From positions 1-64,000 of the forward strand of contig DASXDL010000031.1 in NCBI GenBank assembly GCA_036490715.1: 64,000 nt of DNA, read 5' to 3'. The notes under the pieces were generated by a model. It saw nothing but the letters and a program-made list of their open reading frames with translations. It searched no databases and had not been told where the DNA came from. The first letter of the stretch is position 1; every line of letters starts with the position of its first letter. The translations under genes were made by a program, and so were the position numbers. Below are positions 1 through 7,703 of this stretch, in pieces. Source of the DNA: FEN-1191 sp036490715. Its GTDB lineage: Bacteria > Pseudomonadota > Gammaproteobacteria > Steroidobacterales > Steroidobacteraceae.

Positions 1-156
1 CAGCGGGTGTTCCATTCCGACGCGGCGCTGTGGAAGTCGATTACGCTGACCGCCTCAGTGCTGATGCCGCTGGCCGCGATCATCATCTCGCGCGGTATCC
101 GCCCATACGGGCGTGAGGTGCAGCGGCTGGAAGCGCTCGAAGGCGCCAGCCACTGA
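1..156 (+). CDS. C-terminal end of a membrane transporter (5' truncated by window)
   Basis: An open frame enters from the left edge and gives 51 residues before a TGA stop. It contains one hydrophobic segment (roughly residues 15-30, rich in Leu, Ala and Ile), then a short basic and charged tail. That fits the last membrane helix and cytosolic tail of a polytopic carrier, for example of the major facilitator superfamily, but too little is present to assign a family. It converges on the carotenoid oxygenase gene with only 15 bases between the stop codons. A transporter beside this catabolic island could serve it; that is inference. Confidence 0.5.
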   Translation, partial: QRVFHSDAALWKSITLTASVLMPLAAIIISRGIRPYGREVQRLEALEGASH

Positions 157-171
157 GGCCGGGTAGGTCCT

Positions 172-1641
172 TCAGGCCGCCAGACCGACTTGCGCGGACT
201 CGGCCCAGTTGCCGTGCAGGCCAAAGCGCAGGCGAATCGGGATGTGAATGGTGGCGATCGGACCCTTATCGATCGACAGGGCGTCGAAGATCAGAAGGTC
301 GCTGCGCTGCTCTTCCAGGCGGTTGCAAACCTGCACGATCCAGCCGTCGCCTTCCGGGGCGGACTTGCTGCGGGCAATGAAGCACGGCTCCTGCAGGGTC
401 GACACCGGCCCGCACCACCAGTGCTGCTCCTCGCCGCTGATCATGTCCCGGTGTAACAGACAGTTCATCAGCAGGCCGCCGGCACTGCCGCCGCGCAGCT
501 CCACCGGGCGGCGCATATCCATCTCGAGCAGCCAGCCATGCCGATAGGGCAGGCCGGCGTAGCGGTCATCGATGCGCGGGAATTCGGCTGCGGTCTCCGT
601 CAGCCGCTCGATGCCGCTGAACTGTTCCGAATTTGACGATAAGTCCACGGTCCAGCGGGTCAGGTGGCTCATCGCCTCCTGGCCGTTGAAGGGCGCGCCG
701 CGTACGTCGGGAAAGAACGGGAACATATTGTTCTTCGCCTCGGGCGTATCAAAATAGATGCGGCTGCCTTGTTGATAGGCATTGAGCACGTGACTGGCGA
801 AGCAGTTGTCGCGCTTATACCAGCGAATGTCGCGCGAGCGCGCGCCAGGGCGACGCGGCAGCACGCCCAGATAGACCGGCAGCGTCGTGTCGAAGCCGAA
901 ATGCGGCAAGCCCTGCTGCAGGCGCTCCCAGCTGCCGATCGATGGCACGATGTGAAACAGGGCATAGTCTTCGGTAATCGCAAAGTCGTGCATCATGCAG
1001 TAGTAGGGCGCCTTGAACCACAGCTCCTGCACCAGATCGCCGCCGGGCGTGACCTCGTAAAAGGTGCAGTCCTCGGTGCACAGTCCCGACGCGGCATAGC
1101 CGAACGCGATCATGTTGCCGGTCTTCGGATCAACCTTCGGATGCGCCGTGAAGGTGCGGCCGGTCATCTTGCCGCCGAAGGTCGTGTAGCCTTCGGTTTC
1201 CATGGTCGCCGCGTTCATTACCAGCGCCGGGGAGTCTTCCTTGAGCGCGTACAGCTTGCCGCCGTAGATCCAGGCATTGGTGTTGGCCGTGCCGCGGATG
1301 CGGTCACGCACCGAAGTATCGTCGGTGAGCGGGTTGCGATAGGCGCCGAACAGTGCCTTGCCGGCGCTGTGCTCGAGCTTCCACTTATCGGTATGTGCCC
1401 AGCGCTGCCGAAAATCGCATCGCCCGTCGTGCAGGTGGAAGCGCGTAATCATGCCGTCGCCGTTGAACGATATGTCATCACCCAGACGCGGCGGGAACTG
1501 CGGATCGGGTTGCACCCGATAGAACGCGCCGTTCAATAGGGGCGGAATTGTGCCCTCGTGCGCCAGGTCGGCGATGTCGGCTTCGATACGGGACGGCGTA
1601 TTGAAACCGGTAAAGTTCACCGTGTCAGGGAAATGGGCCAT
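172..1641 (-). CDS. Carotenoid oxygenase / lignostilbene dioxygenase family protein (copy 1)
   Basis: This 489-residue protein has the seven-bladed propeller family's usual length and its four iron-binding histidines, visible at about H167 (TAHPK), H218 (MMHDF), H284 (FASHV) and H476 (LHGNW). Members are soluble non-heme Fe(II) enzymes that cleave a conjugated C=C bond with O2 to give two carbonyl products; substrates include apocarotenoids, stilbenes and lignostilbenes. The start codon is supported by alignment with the equally long paralogue at 2602-4071. The gene is divergent from a CmcJ-like oxygenase, with 96 bases between. Family membership is firm. The substrate is unknown, and the catabolic neighbourhood favours an aromatic or stilbene-like compound over pigment metabolism. 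Confidence 0.93.
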   Translation of the reverse strand: MAHFPDTVNFTGFNTPSRIEADIADLAHEGTIPPLLNGAFYRVQPDPQFPPRLGDDISFNGDGMITRFHLHDGRCDFRQRWAHTDKWKLEHSAGKALFGAYRNPLTDDTSVRDRIRGTANTNAWIYGGKLYALKEDSPALVMNAATMETEGYTTFGGKMTGRTFTAHPKVDPKTGNMIAFGYAASGLCTEDCTFYEVTPGGDLVQELWFKAPYYCMMHDFAITEDYALFHIVPSIGSWERLQQGLPHFGFDTTLPVYLGVLPRRPGARSRDIRWYKRDNCFASHVLNAYQQGSRIYFDTPEAKNNMFPFFPDVRGAPFNGQEAMSHLTRWTVDLSSNSEQFSGIERLTETAAEFPRIDDRYAGLPYRHGWLLEMDMRRPVELRGGSAGGLLMNCLLHRDMISGEEQHWWCGPVSTLQEPCFIARSKSAPEGDGWIVQVCNRLEEQRSDLLIFDALSIDKGPIATIHIPIRLRFGLHGNWAESAQVGLAA

Positions 1642-1737
1642 GGCGCGCCTCGGTCGGCGAATTGCCGTAAGTTATACTGCCGATTATATCAATGTGACCC
1701 ACACCCGCAGTCAACGTTCCGCATCGAAGGGCGGCTT

Positions 1738-2535
1738 GTGAACGTGCGCGCCGCAATCGCCTACGCCGGTCGCGGCATTGCACGGCCGCGCTACCACGCC
1801 AATGACACCAGCCGCGACCTGCTGGACATCGCGCCCGTGGTCATGGACATCACCGACGCGCGCGGTGGCAGCTCGACGCTCGATCGCGAGGGGTTCACGC
1901 TGCTTGCGCACGTCAGCGCAGTGACCGAGTTCACGGACCGCGCGGCCGTGGAGGCGGTGCACCGTCCGGAGATCATCGAACTGCTCACCGGCCTCACCGG
2001 TGCGGATCTGGTCGTCGTCAACAGTCCCGGCGTACTGCGATTCAGCGAGAAATCGACTCGCTCCGGCGCGCTGGATAACTCCCGGCCGGCGCGCTTTGCG
2101 CATGTTGATATCAGTGATGCCACGGCCGAGGCATTTGCGCAGCGAGCCGCCCCGGCCGGGCGCAAGCTGGCGCGCTTCGCGCATCTAAACGTCTGGCGGG
2201 CGATCTCGGCTCCACCGCAGGACGTACCGCTGACGGTGTGCGATGCCGGCAGCATCAAGGCGCAGGATCTCATCGCTGCCGATGCGGTATTCGATACGCC
2301 CGGCCGCGCCGAGTGGTCGTTCGAGGGCTTGGTGTTTGCGCACCACCCGACTCATCGCTGGCATTGGTTTCCCGACATGACCCGCGACGAGGCGCTGGTG
2401 TTCAAGACCCACGACAGCGATCGCGGCCGCGCTCATTGCGTGCCGCACGTCGCGTTTGACAATTGGAGCTGTGGCGCTGATGCGCCGCCGCGCGCCAGCA
2501 TCGAGATGCGCGGCATCGCCCTCTGGTTCGCCTAA
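1738..2535 (+). CDS. CmcJ/NvfI-type Fe(II)/2-oxoglutarate-like oxygenase (copy 1)
   Basis: The protein has 265 residues from the GTG at 1738, which has a GAAGGG-like ribosome site just upstream; an earlier in-frame ATG at 1558 would run into the divergent gene and is unlikely. An HxD motif (AHVD, about residue 122) and a distal histidine in VPHVAF give the HxD...H iron triad, and an arginine in EMRGIAL near the C-terminus could hold the co-substrate carboxylate. The segment NVWRAISAPPQD followed by PLTVCD is typical of this family, which includes cephamycin CmcJ and fungal NvfI/AsaB oxygenases and desaturases. It lies 66 bases ahead of the second carotenoid oxygenase and is probably co-transcribed with it. 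The reaction is unknown. Confidence 0.75.
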   Translation: MNVRAAIAYAGRGIARPRYHANDTSRDLLDIAPVVMDITDARGGSSTLDREGFTLLAHVSAVTEFTDRAAVEAVHRPEIIELLTGLTGADLVVVNSPGVLRFSEKSTRSGALDNSRPARFAHVDISDATAEAFAQRAAPAGRKLARFAHLNVWRAISAPPQDVPLTVCDAGSIKAQDLIAADAVFDTPGRAEWSFEGLVFAHHPTHRWHWFPDMTRDEALVFKTHDSDRGRAHCVPHVAFDNWSCGADAPPRASIEMRGIALWFA

Positions 2536-2573
2536 ACCCGGGTTTGCGCGGCCAGACGCGGCGGGGCATCATT

Positions 2574-2593
2574 ACCCTAACGATTGTTAGGGT
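2574..2593. promoter_or_regulatory. Perfect 8-bp inverted repeat directly upstream of carotenoid oxygenase copy 2
   Basis: The arms ACCCTAAC (2574-2581) and GTTAGGGT (2586-2593) are exact reverse complements separated by GATT, and the repeat ends 8 bases before the ATG at 2602. It could be a repressor operator, or an RNA hairpin that hides the ribosome-binding region, since the AGGG of the right arm is the best Shine-Dalgarno candidate. The function is inferred from position only. Confidence 0.5.
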
Positions 2594-2601
2594 CTTGGAT
2601 C

Positions 2602-4071
2602 ATGAATGGCTTTCCTGAGACGCCCGACTACCTTGGCCTGAATGCGCCGATCGGCCAGGAATACGATCTCGACGGGCTCAAGGTCGAAGGCCAGATCCCA
2701 TCTGAGGTCGACGGGGTGTTCTTCCGCGCCGTACCGGATCCGGCATTTGCGCCGTTCGTCGAGGATGGCGGCGCGGTCCTGTCGGGCGACGGTATGGTGT
2801 CGGCATTGCGTATCGCGGCCGGGCGCGCAAGCTTTTCGATCCGCTACGTGCAAACCGCGCGACACCGCGCCGAGGTAGCGGCCGGTCGGGCCCTGTTCGG
2901 CAAGTATCGCAATCCTTTCACCGATCGGGCGGGTGCCGCCGGACTGGACCGGACGGTTTCCAATACGACGCCGGTGTGGCATGCGGGACGGCTGCTGATG
3001 ACCAAGGAGGATGGGCGGCCGTATCGGGTTGATCCGAACACGCTGCGCACCATCGGTCGCTATGACTTTGGCGGCAAGCTGAAATCCGATACCGTTACCG
3101 CGCACGTGCGCATTGATCCGGACACCGGCGAGCTGTTTTTCTTCGGCTACGAGGCCGACGGGCTCGCTTCCACCAAGGTGGCCTACGGCATCGCCGATCG
3201 CGACGGCAACCTGGCGCGCGAACAATGGTTCGACGCGCCCTATTGCGCGATGATGCATGACTTCGCGATCACGCGAAATTACGCGCTGTTTCCGGTCTAT
3301 CCGACCACCTGCGATCTGCAGCGCGTGCGATCCGGCGGCGACCACTGGGTGCACGAGATGCATCGCGACAGCTGGGTCGGTGTCATGCCTCGCTACGGCG
3401 CGGTGTCGGCCATGCGGTGGTTTCAGGGACCAAAGGGCGTGTCGTGCTATCACATCATGAACGCCTTCGAGGACGCCGACGGGCGCATCCATTTCGACCA
3501 GTGCCTGTCGAACGTAAACGCATTTCAGTTCATTCAGCGCGCCTCCGGCCTCAACGTACCGCCGCAGGAAGCCGGCAGCCGGCTGGCGCGCTGGAGCATC
3601 GATCTGAACGATGGCAGCGAGCAGATCACCGAGACGGTAGTCGGTCCGCCCGGGGATCTGCCGGTGATTGCCGCCCGCGATCAGGGTCGGCCGTACGCCC
3701 GCGCGTGGCTGCTGACGATGAACCCTGAATTGCAGGGGCCGCCGGTGGCCGGCGGCCCGGTCGGAGCAATGTTCAACACGCTATTGCGTCTGGACTTCAG
3801 CGGCCAGCCGCCGCGTGCGCTGGCGCTGCCGCCCGCCCATTGCTTCAGCGAGCCAGTGCACGTGCCCGCATCGCGTGCCGATCATGGCGGCTGGCTGCTG
3901 ACCGTGGTGGACCAGCAGCTCTCGCCCGCCGACTTCACGCACACCGTCTGGATTGTGCCGGCCGATGATCCATCCACCGGTCCGGTGGCGCGAATCACCA
4001 TCCCGCGGCGGCTGCGCCCGCAGGTGCACGGCTGGTGGGTCGGCGCATCGCCGCTGGCGGCAGCCGCTTGA
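2602..4071 (+). CDS. Carotenoid oxygenase / lignostilbene dioxygenase family protein (copy 2)
   Basis: From the ATG at 2602 the protein has 489 residues, exactly the length of copy 1. The two align from the first residues (M..FP), so the in-frame TTG 18 bases upstream is rejected as the start. Iron-binding histidines are visible at about H168 (TAHVR), H219 (MMHDF), H284 (CYHIM) and H476 (QVHGW). It should cleave a conjugated double bond with O2. Sequence identity to copy 1 looks moderate, so the copies probably differ in substrate or act on successive intermediates. It lies downstream of CmcJ-like copy 1 and converges with CmcJ-like copy 2. Confidence 0.93.
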   Translation: MNGFPETPDYLGLNAPIGQEYDLDGLKVEGQIPSEVDGVFFRAVPDPAFAPFVEDGGAVLSGDGMVSALRIAAGRASFSIRYVQTARHRAEVAAGRALFGKYRNPFTDRAGAAGLDRTVSNTTPVWHAGRLLMTKEDGRPYRVDPNTLRTIGRYDFGGKLKSDTVTAHVRIDPDTGELFFFGYEADGLASTKVAYGIADRDGNLAREQWFDAPYCAMMHDFAITRNYALFPVYPTTCDLQRVRSGGDHWVHEMHRDSWVGVMPRYGAVSAMRWFQGPKGVSCYHIMNAFEDADGRIHFDQCLSNVNAFQFIQRASGLNVPPQEAGSRLARWSIDLNDGSEQITETVVGPPGDLPVIAARDQGRPYARAWLLTMNPELQGPPVAGGPVGAMFNTLLRLDFSGQPPRALALPPAHCFSEPVHVPASRADHGGWLLTVVDQQLSPADFTHTVWIVPADDPSTGPVARITIPRRLRPQVHGWWVGASPLAAAA

Positions 4072-4086
4072 TCTGAACTGCCGCGC

Positions 4087-4935
4087 TCAGGCGCGGGAAA
4101 AGTACGCGATGCCGCGAAATTCCATCGAGCGCCGCTCGCGCGCGTCGGGGCGGCTACTATCGCGAAACGCGGTGTGCGGGCAGCGCCACGCGCCGGCGTG
4201 ATCGGAGTCGTAAAACTTGATCAGGATCACTTCCTCCGGGGTCATGTCGGGGAAGTACCACCAGCGATGGTCAGGGGAGTAGTGAAAGATCGTCGCCGCT
4301 GTCATGTCTTCCTCGCCCGCGATCGGCGCGTACAGCGCATCTCCCGTTGGCAGCTCATCGACGTCGATCTTGGTGTTGTGAGTGCCCTCGTGATCGCCCA
4401 CCGAGCTGCCGTCGCACAATGCCAGCGGCATGTCCTGCGGCGGCGGTGACAGCGCGCGCCACAGGCTGAAGGCGAGGAAGCGCCGAAAGCCGGGTCCCTG
4501 CGGCCGGGCCTTGCGATAGCGGGCTTCGGCGATACGCTCTGCCGAGCGCTGCGTGAAGTCGACGTGCGCTTCGGCGGCCGGGGGCTGGAATGCCGGGGTG
4601 ATGGTCCCGGAGCGCCGCAGCATGCCGCCCATCGGCAGCACCAGGTCGGCGCCGCTCAGGCCCGCGGCCACCTCGCTCACCTGGTCGGCGTAGACGCTGT
4701 CGGCGGCGTACTGCTGTTCCCAGTCCGTGATCTCAGTACGGTGCTGCCCCAGGCAGAAGCCGTGCCGGTCGAGCGAGAACGGCCCGGCAAGCCGCGCGTT
4801 GCGGATCGTGACCTCGTACGAGGCGTAGACGCCGGTGTTGAGCTCGCGCCCGGGCGCCCAGAAGCGCCGGTTGATGCGCGAACTGGGCACCAGGTAATCG
4901 ATCTGGGAGCGCACTTGAGCGGCGGCCGGGCTCAT
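4087..4935 (-). CDS. CmcJ/NvfI-type Fe(II)/2-oxoglutarate-like oxygenase (copy 2)
   Basis: This 282-residue paralogue of the 1738-2535 product has the same HxD...H arrangement (AHVDF, about residue 146, and CPHTAF near residue 258), the same SLWRALSPPPQD then PLALCD block, and the C-terminal arginine (EFRGIAYF). It probably hydroxylates, desaturates or oxidatively rearranges a small molecule using O2. The ATG start lies 15 bases after the stop of the upstream SnoaL-like gene, so the two form a minus-strand operon. The family's exact chemistry is variable, and the co-substrate assignment (2-oxoglutarate) is inference from the triad. Confidence 0.75.
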   Translation of the reverse strand: MSPAAAQVRSQIDYLVPSSRINRRFWAPGRELNTGVYASYEVTIRNARLAGPFSLDRHGFCLGQHRTEITDWEQQYAADSVYADQVSEVAAGLSGADLVLPMGGMLRRSGTITPAFQPPAAEAHVDFTQRSAERIAEARYRKARPQGPGFRRFLAFSLWRALSPPPQDMPLALCDGSSVGDHEGTHNTKIDVDELPTGDALYAPIAGEEDMTAATIFHYSPDHRWWYFPDMTPEEVILIKFYDSDHAGAWRCPHTAFRDSSRPDARERRSMEFRGIAYFSRA

Positions 4936-4950
4936 CGCGGTGGTTCGGAT

Positions 4951-5670
4951 TTACTTGAAGCCCTCACGTGCCCGGCTGTTGTTCAGCACGATCGGCTTGC
5001 CAGTCACGGGGTGAGGGTAGTGGAACGCGACTGTGTCGGTCGCCGGCCACAGGCGCGGCGCCGGCTCGATCAGCGCATCGGGCCCGAGCGGATCCTGCGG
5101 GTAGAGCGTCTTGGCCATCGGGTAGGAATCGATCGGCGTCTTGGTCCAGCCATCGGCGAAGCTGCCGTGCCAGAACGGGTAATAGCGCAGCGCCTTGATC
5201 TTCCACACCGCATTGTCGCGTACATACTCGTTTTCATAGATGCCGCCTTCCCACCAGGCGCGCGGCGTGCCTTGGGCGCTGACTTGGGCGGTCTCGTGCT
5301 GCCCCGCCTGCATCAACGAGCGGCCGCGAACCCGGCCGCTGTTTCGGTCTGGCGCCACGTCGATGACCATCTGCAGTTGCGGGTGATCGAGCAGCCAGCC
5401 ATAGCGCGGACCGTTATGGCCCTGGGTGAAGTTCCTCTGGAAGCGCTCAATGTAAAGGCGGCGCACCCCGGCCTTGCCCTTGTAGATTCCTCCCATGAAC
5501 CAGACTTCGCCGTCGTCCGCGAATAGATCAACAACCTCGTTGTACTGCGATTTGTCGATGAAGTAGCCGTAGGTGTACTGCAGCCGGCGGATCTGATGAA
5601 TGTCCTGCTGGATCGCCAGCTCGTGTTCGAGCTTGTCGATGCGGGCGACGAGAGTGGCAACGTCGGTCAT
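4951..5670 (-). CDS. SnoaL/NTF2-fold protein (copy 1)
   Basis: This 239-residue protein begins with a short helical segment rich in Glu and Leu, then the IRRLQYTYGYFID block seen in SnoaL-like cyclases, dehydratases and hydratases of the NTF2 superfamily, followed by a beta-rich region and the motif YENEYVRDN.VWKIK that ends the fold. About 60 extra C-terminal residues (YPQDPLGPDALI onward) are shared with the product of 6202-6891. Such proteins isomerise, hydrate or cyclise unstable keto intermediates in the cytosol. It precedes CmcJ-like copy 2 in a minus-strand operon and is divergent from the exported SnoaL-like gene. Substrate unknown. Confidence 0.8.
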   Translation of the reverse strand: MTDVATLVARIDKLEHELAIQQDIHQIRRLQYTYGYFIDKSQYNEVVDLFADDGEVWFMGGIYKGKAGVRRLYIERFQRNFTQGHNGPRYGWLLDHPQLQMVIDVAPDRNSGRVRGRSLMQAGQHETAQVSAQGTPRAWWEGGIYENEYVRDNAVWKIKALRYYPFWHGSFADGWTKTPIDSYPMAKTLYPQDPLGPDALIEPAPRLWPATDTVAFHYPHPVTGKPIVLNNSRAREGFK

Positions 5671-5743
5671 GGGGTTCTCCGGTGTCCCGGTTGATGATCA
5701 TCGAGCATCGCACTACAGTGAAGCTCGCACAGGAGAGAATATT

Positions 5744-6190
5744 ATGCGCTCACTGCTTGTCCTCGTGGCCGCCACCCTGGCGATCGCCGCCACCCCGGCC
5801 GATGCAGCGTCTTGCCGTCTGACGCCCAAGCAGGTGGCGACCAAATTCATGACCAAGCTGTATATCGACAAGCAGGTGCGCGAGGCGTTTGAGACCTGGG
5901 TTGATCCGAGCTACATCCAGCACAACCCGATGGCCCAGACCGGGCGCGACGCCGCGGTTTCGTTCCTGGAGCCGTTCTTCGCCTCGCATCCGGATATCCA
6001 CTACGAGATCAAGCGCATCATCGCCGACGGCAAGCTGGTCGCGGTGCATTCGCATGGCCAGTTCGCCAAGGATGATCGCGGCATCGCGGTAGTGGATATC
6101 CTGCGGGTCGAGGGCTGCCGGGTGATGGAGCACTGGGACGTGGTCGAGCCGGTGCCCGAGAAATCGGCCAATTCCAATGGCATGTTCTGA
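5744..6190 (+). CDS. Exported SnoaL-like protein
   Basis: The 148-residue product starts at the ATG at 5744, which has a clear AGGAGAGA ribosome site at 5731-5738. Residues 1-21 form a Sec signal peptide (basic start, Leu/Ala/Val core, cleavage likely after PADA-A). The mature part resembles small SnoaL-like proteins (YIQHNPMAQTGRDA, then a C-terminal block with VVDILR...MEHWDVVEPVP), so a periplasmic NTF2-fold isomerase or binding protein is likely. It is 11 bases ahead of the second cytosolic SnoaL-like gene. Export suggests that part of the pathway, or substrate capture, is periplasmic. No enzyme activity can be assigned. Confidence 0.8.
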   Translation: MRSLLVLVAATLAIAATPADAASCRLTPKQVATKFMTKLYIDKQVREAFETWVDPSYIQHNPMAQTGRDAAVSFLEPFFASHPDIHYEIKRIIADGKLVAVHSHGQFAKDDRGIAVVDILRVEGCRVMEHWDVVEPVPEKSANSNGMF

Positions 6191-6201
6191 AGTGAGCTGA
6201 C

Positions 6202-6891
6202 GTGGCTGAACTGGAAACCCGGCTGGCGGCGCTGGAGCATCGAGTCGGCGAGCTCGAGGACGTCAATGCCATCCGCCGTCTGCACTGGGCCTACGGCTAC
6301 TACATCGACTTCAATCGCGCCGAGGACGTGGTGCAGCTGTTCGCCGCGGACGGCGCAGTAGTATTTTTATCGGGCGAGTACCGCGGACACGCTGGCGTGC
6401 GCCGGTTGTATGGAACCTGGTTTCAGAATTACTTCACGCGCGGGGAGAATGGCCCGGTCGATGGCTTTCTGCTCGACCATTTCCAGATGCAGGATGTCAT
6501 CACCATCGCGGCCGACCGGGCGAGCGCCAAGGGACGCTTTCGTGGGTTGCTGATGGGCGGCTGCCACGAGACCCGCGACTACAAGCCCGAAGGCCTGCCG
6601 TTGCAGTTCTACGAGGCGGGTCTGTACGAGAACGACTACGTGCGCGAGAACGGCATCTGGAAGATCAAGCGCCTCGACTACATGATGCAGTGGCAGGCCG
6701 ACTTCGAGCGCGGTTGGTCCAAGACCACCGCGCACCTGCAACCGGCGGTCAAGACCTACCCGGACAATCCGCTCGGCCCGGACGTGCTGCTGCCGCCCGA
6801 TCAGATCCGGCAGACCTGGCCGCATCGCCAGGACGTGCCGATGCACTTTGCCCATCCGCGATTCGGCGCGTTGCTGGCGCGCCAGGACTAG
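6202..6891 (+). CDS. SnoaL/NTF2-fold protein (copy 2)
   Basis: This 229-residue protein is clearly paralogous to the 4951-5670 product: both carry an IRRL..YGY.ID block, AGVRRLY, NGP...LLDH.Q.Q, YEN.YVR.N..WKIK and the C-terminal YP.NPLGPD segment. The shared C-terminal extension is not part of the minimal fold and probably marks a subfamily specific to this pathway. It is co-transcribed with the exported SnoaL-like gene. The likely role is isomerisation, hydration or dehydration of a cleavage product. Confidence 0.8.
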   Translation: MAELETRLAALEHRVGELEDVNAIRRLHWAYGYYIDFNRAEDVVQLFAADGAVVFLSGEYRGHAGVRRLYGTWFQNYFTRGENGPVDGFLLDHFQMQDVITIAADRASAKGRFRGLLMGGCHETRDYKPEGLPLQFYEAGLYENDYVRENGIWKIKRLDYMMQWQADFERGWSKTTAHLQPAVKTYPDNPLGPDVLLPPDQIRQTWPHRQDVPMHFAHPRFGALLARQD

Positions 6892-6901
6892 CCCGCCCGG
6901 G

Positions 6902-7393
6902 TCAGGCGCGTGGCACGTGCGGGTGGCGCTCGCGCGGCTGCCATTCCAATACGCGGCGATCCAGCTTGTCGAGGATCGAACGCAGACTGGCGCGCTCGCG
7001 GGCCGACAGGGTACCGAACAGGAATCGAGCGACCTCACCGATGTGCGGCTTCATCGAGGTGTAGGACGCGCTGCCGCGCCGATTGACGCGGTGGGGCTTG
7101 CGGCGCCGGTTGGCGGTGTTGCGTACCTGGTCGATCAGTCCCATGGCATTCAGCGACGCCAGGGCGCGGCTGACATTCATCGCTTGCATGCCCATCTGCT
7201 CGGCCAGATCGTGCCCGGCCGATTCACCCTGGTCGGACAGAGCCATCAGGATGCGCAGCTCGTTGCAGCTGAATCCGGCCGGGTCGGCGACTCCGTCGCG
7301 CATCGGCCGGCTGATCATCGCGGCGAAGCGCAGTGTCGCCACCAGCAACCCGAGATGTCCGCCACGCCGCAGGCCTCGTGTTCGTTTAGGCAT
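6902..7393 (-). CDS. MarR-family transcriptional regulator
   Basis: The chosen start at 7393 gives 163 residues (basic MPKRTRGLRRG opening); an in-frame start 48 bases upstream is possible. A winged helix-turn-helix is visible (FSCNELRILMALSD...LAEQMGMQAMNVSRALASLNAMGLI, then a basic wing NTANRRRKPHRVN), with a C-terminal dimerisation helix. MarR proteins usually repress a divergent catabolic or efflux promoter until an aromatic or phenolic ligand binds. It is divergent from the TonB receptor, and the space between contains repeated GCAACA sites, so it probably controls the receptor and perhaps the island. Confidence 0.85.
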   Translation of the reverse strand: MPKRTRGLRRGGHLGLLVATLRFAAMISRPMRDGVADPAGFSCNELRILMALSDQGESAGHDLAEQMGMQAMNVSRALASLNAMGLIDQVRNTANRRRKPHRVNRRGSASYTSMKPHIGEVARFLFGTLSARERASLRSILDKLDRRVLEWQPRERHPHVPRA

Positions 7394-7434
7394 GATCGCT
7401 GCGAGACCCATTTCCCTGATAGTTGAATTGCCGC

Positions 7435-7484
7435 GCAACATCGGCAGAGTTTTTGCAACACCGGAACCTTAACATTTGTTGCAA
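7435..7484. promoter_or_regulatory. Candidate MarR operator region: direct and inverted GCAACA repeats
   Basis: The 310-base space between the MarR gene and the TonB receptor holds GCAACATCGG (7435-7444) and GCAACACCGG (7455-7464) in direct repeat exactly 20 bases apart. TTGCAACA (7453-7460) faces its perfect inverse TGTTGCAA (7477-7484) across 16 bases. Spacing by about two helical turns fits binding of dimeric regulators on one DNA face. The remainder (7485-7703) shows only a good ribosome site (AGGGGGA) at 7694-7700. Binding by the neighbouring MarR protein is inference. Confidence 0.5.
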
Positions 7485-7703
7485 TCTTGCATTCGCCTGT
7501 TTTGTTTGCTCTACTGAAAAAAAATCGGCGTGTGCACGACGCAACGGATTGAGATTGGGGGGTTGCTGTACGCGAGATTCGAAGACTGATCTTCGCCCCG
7601 ACGGCATTCGCCAGTGGGCCGCGCGCTGCAAGACGCGCTGCGGCAGGTTATTCCCGATGACAAACGAACTATCGATGCGCGTCAGGCGCTCAAAGGGGGA
7701 GTC

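Noticed and set aside
1558..1737. Upstream ATG extension of CmcJ-like copy 1
   Set aside because: The extra 60 residues overlap the divergent carotenoid oxygenase gene and look unlike protein. The GTG at 1738 has a ribosome site and gives the family's usual start.
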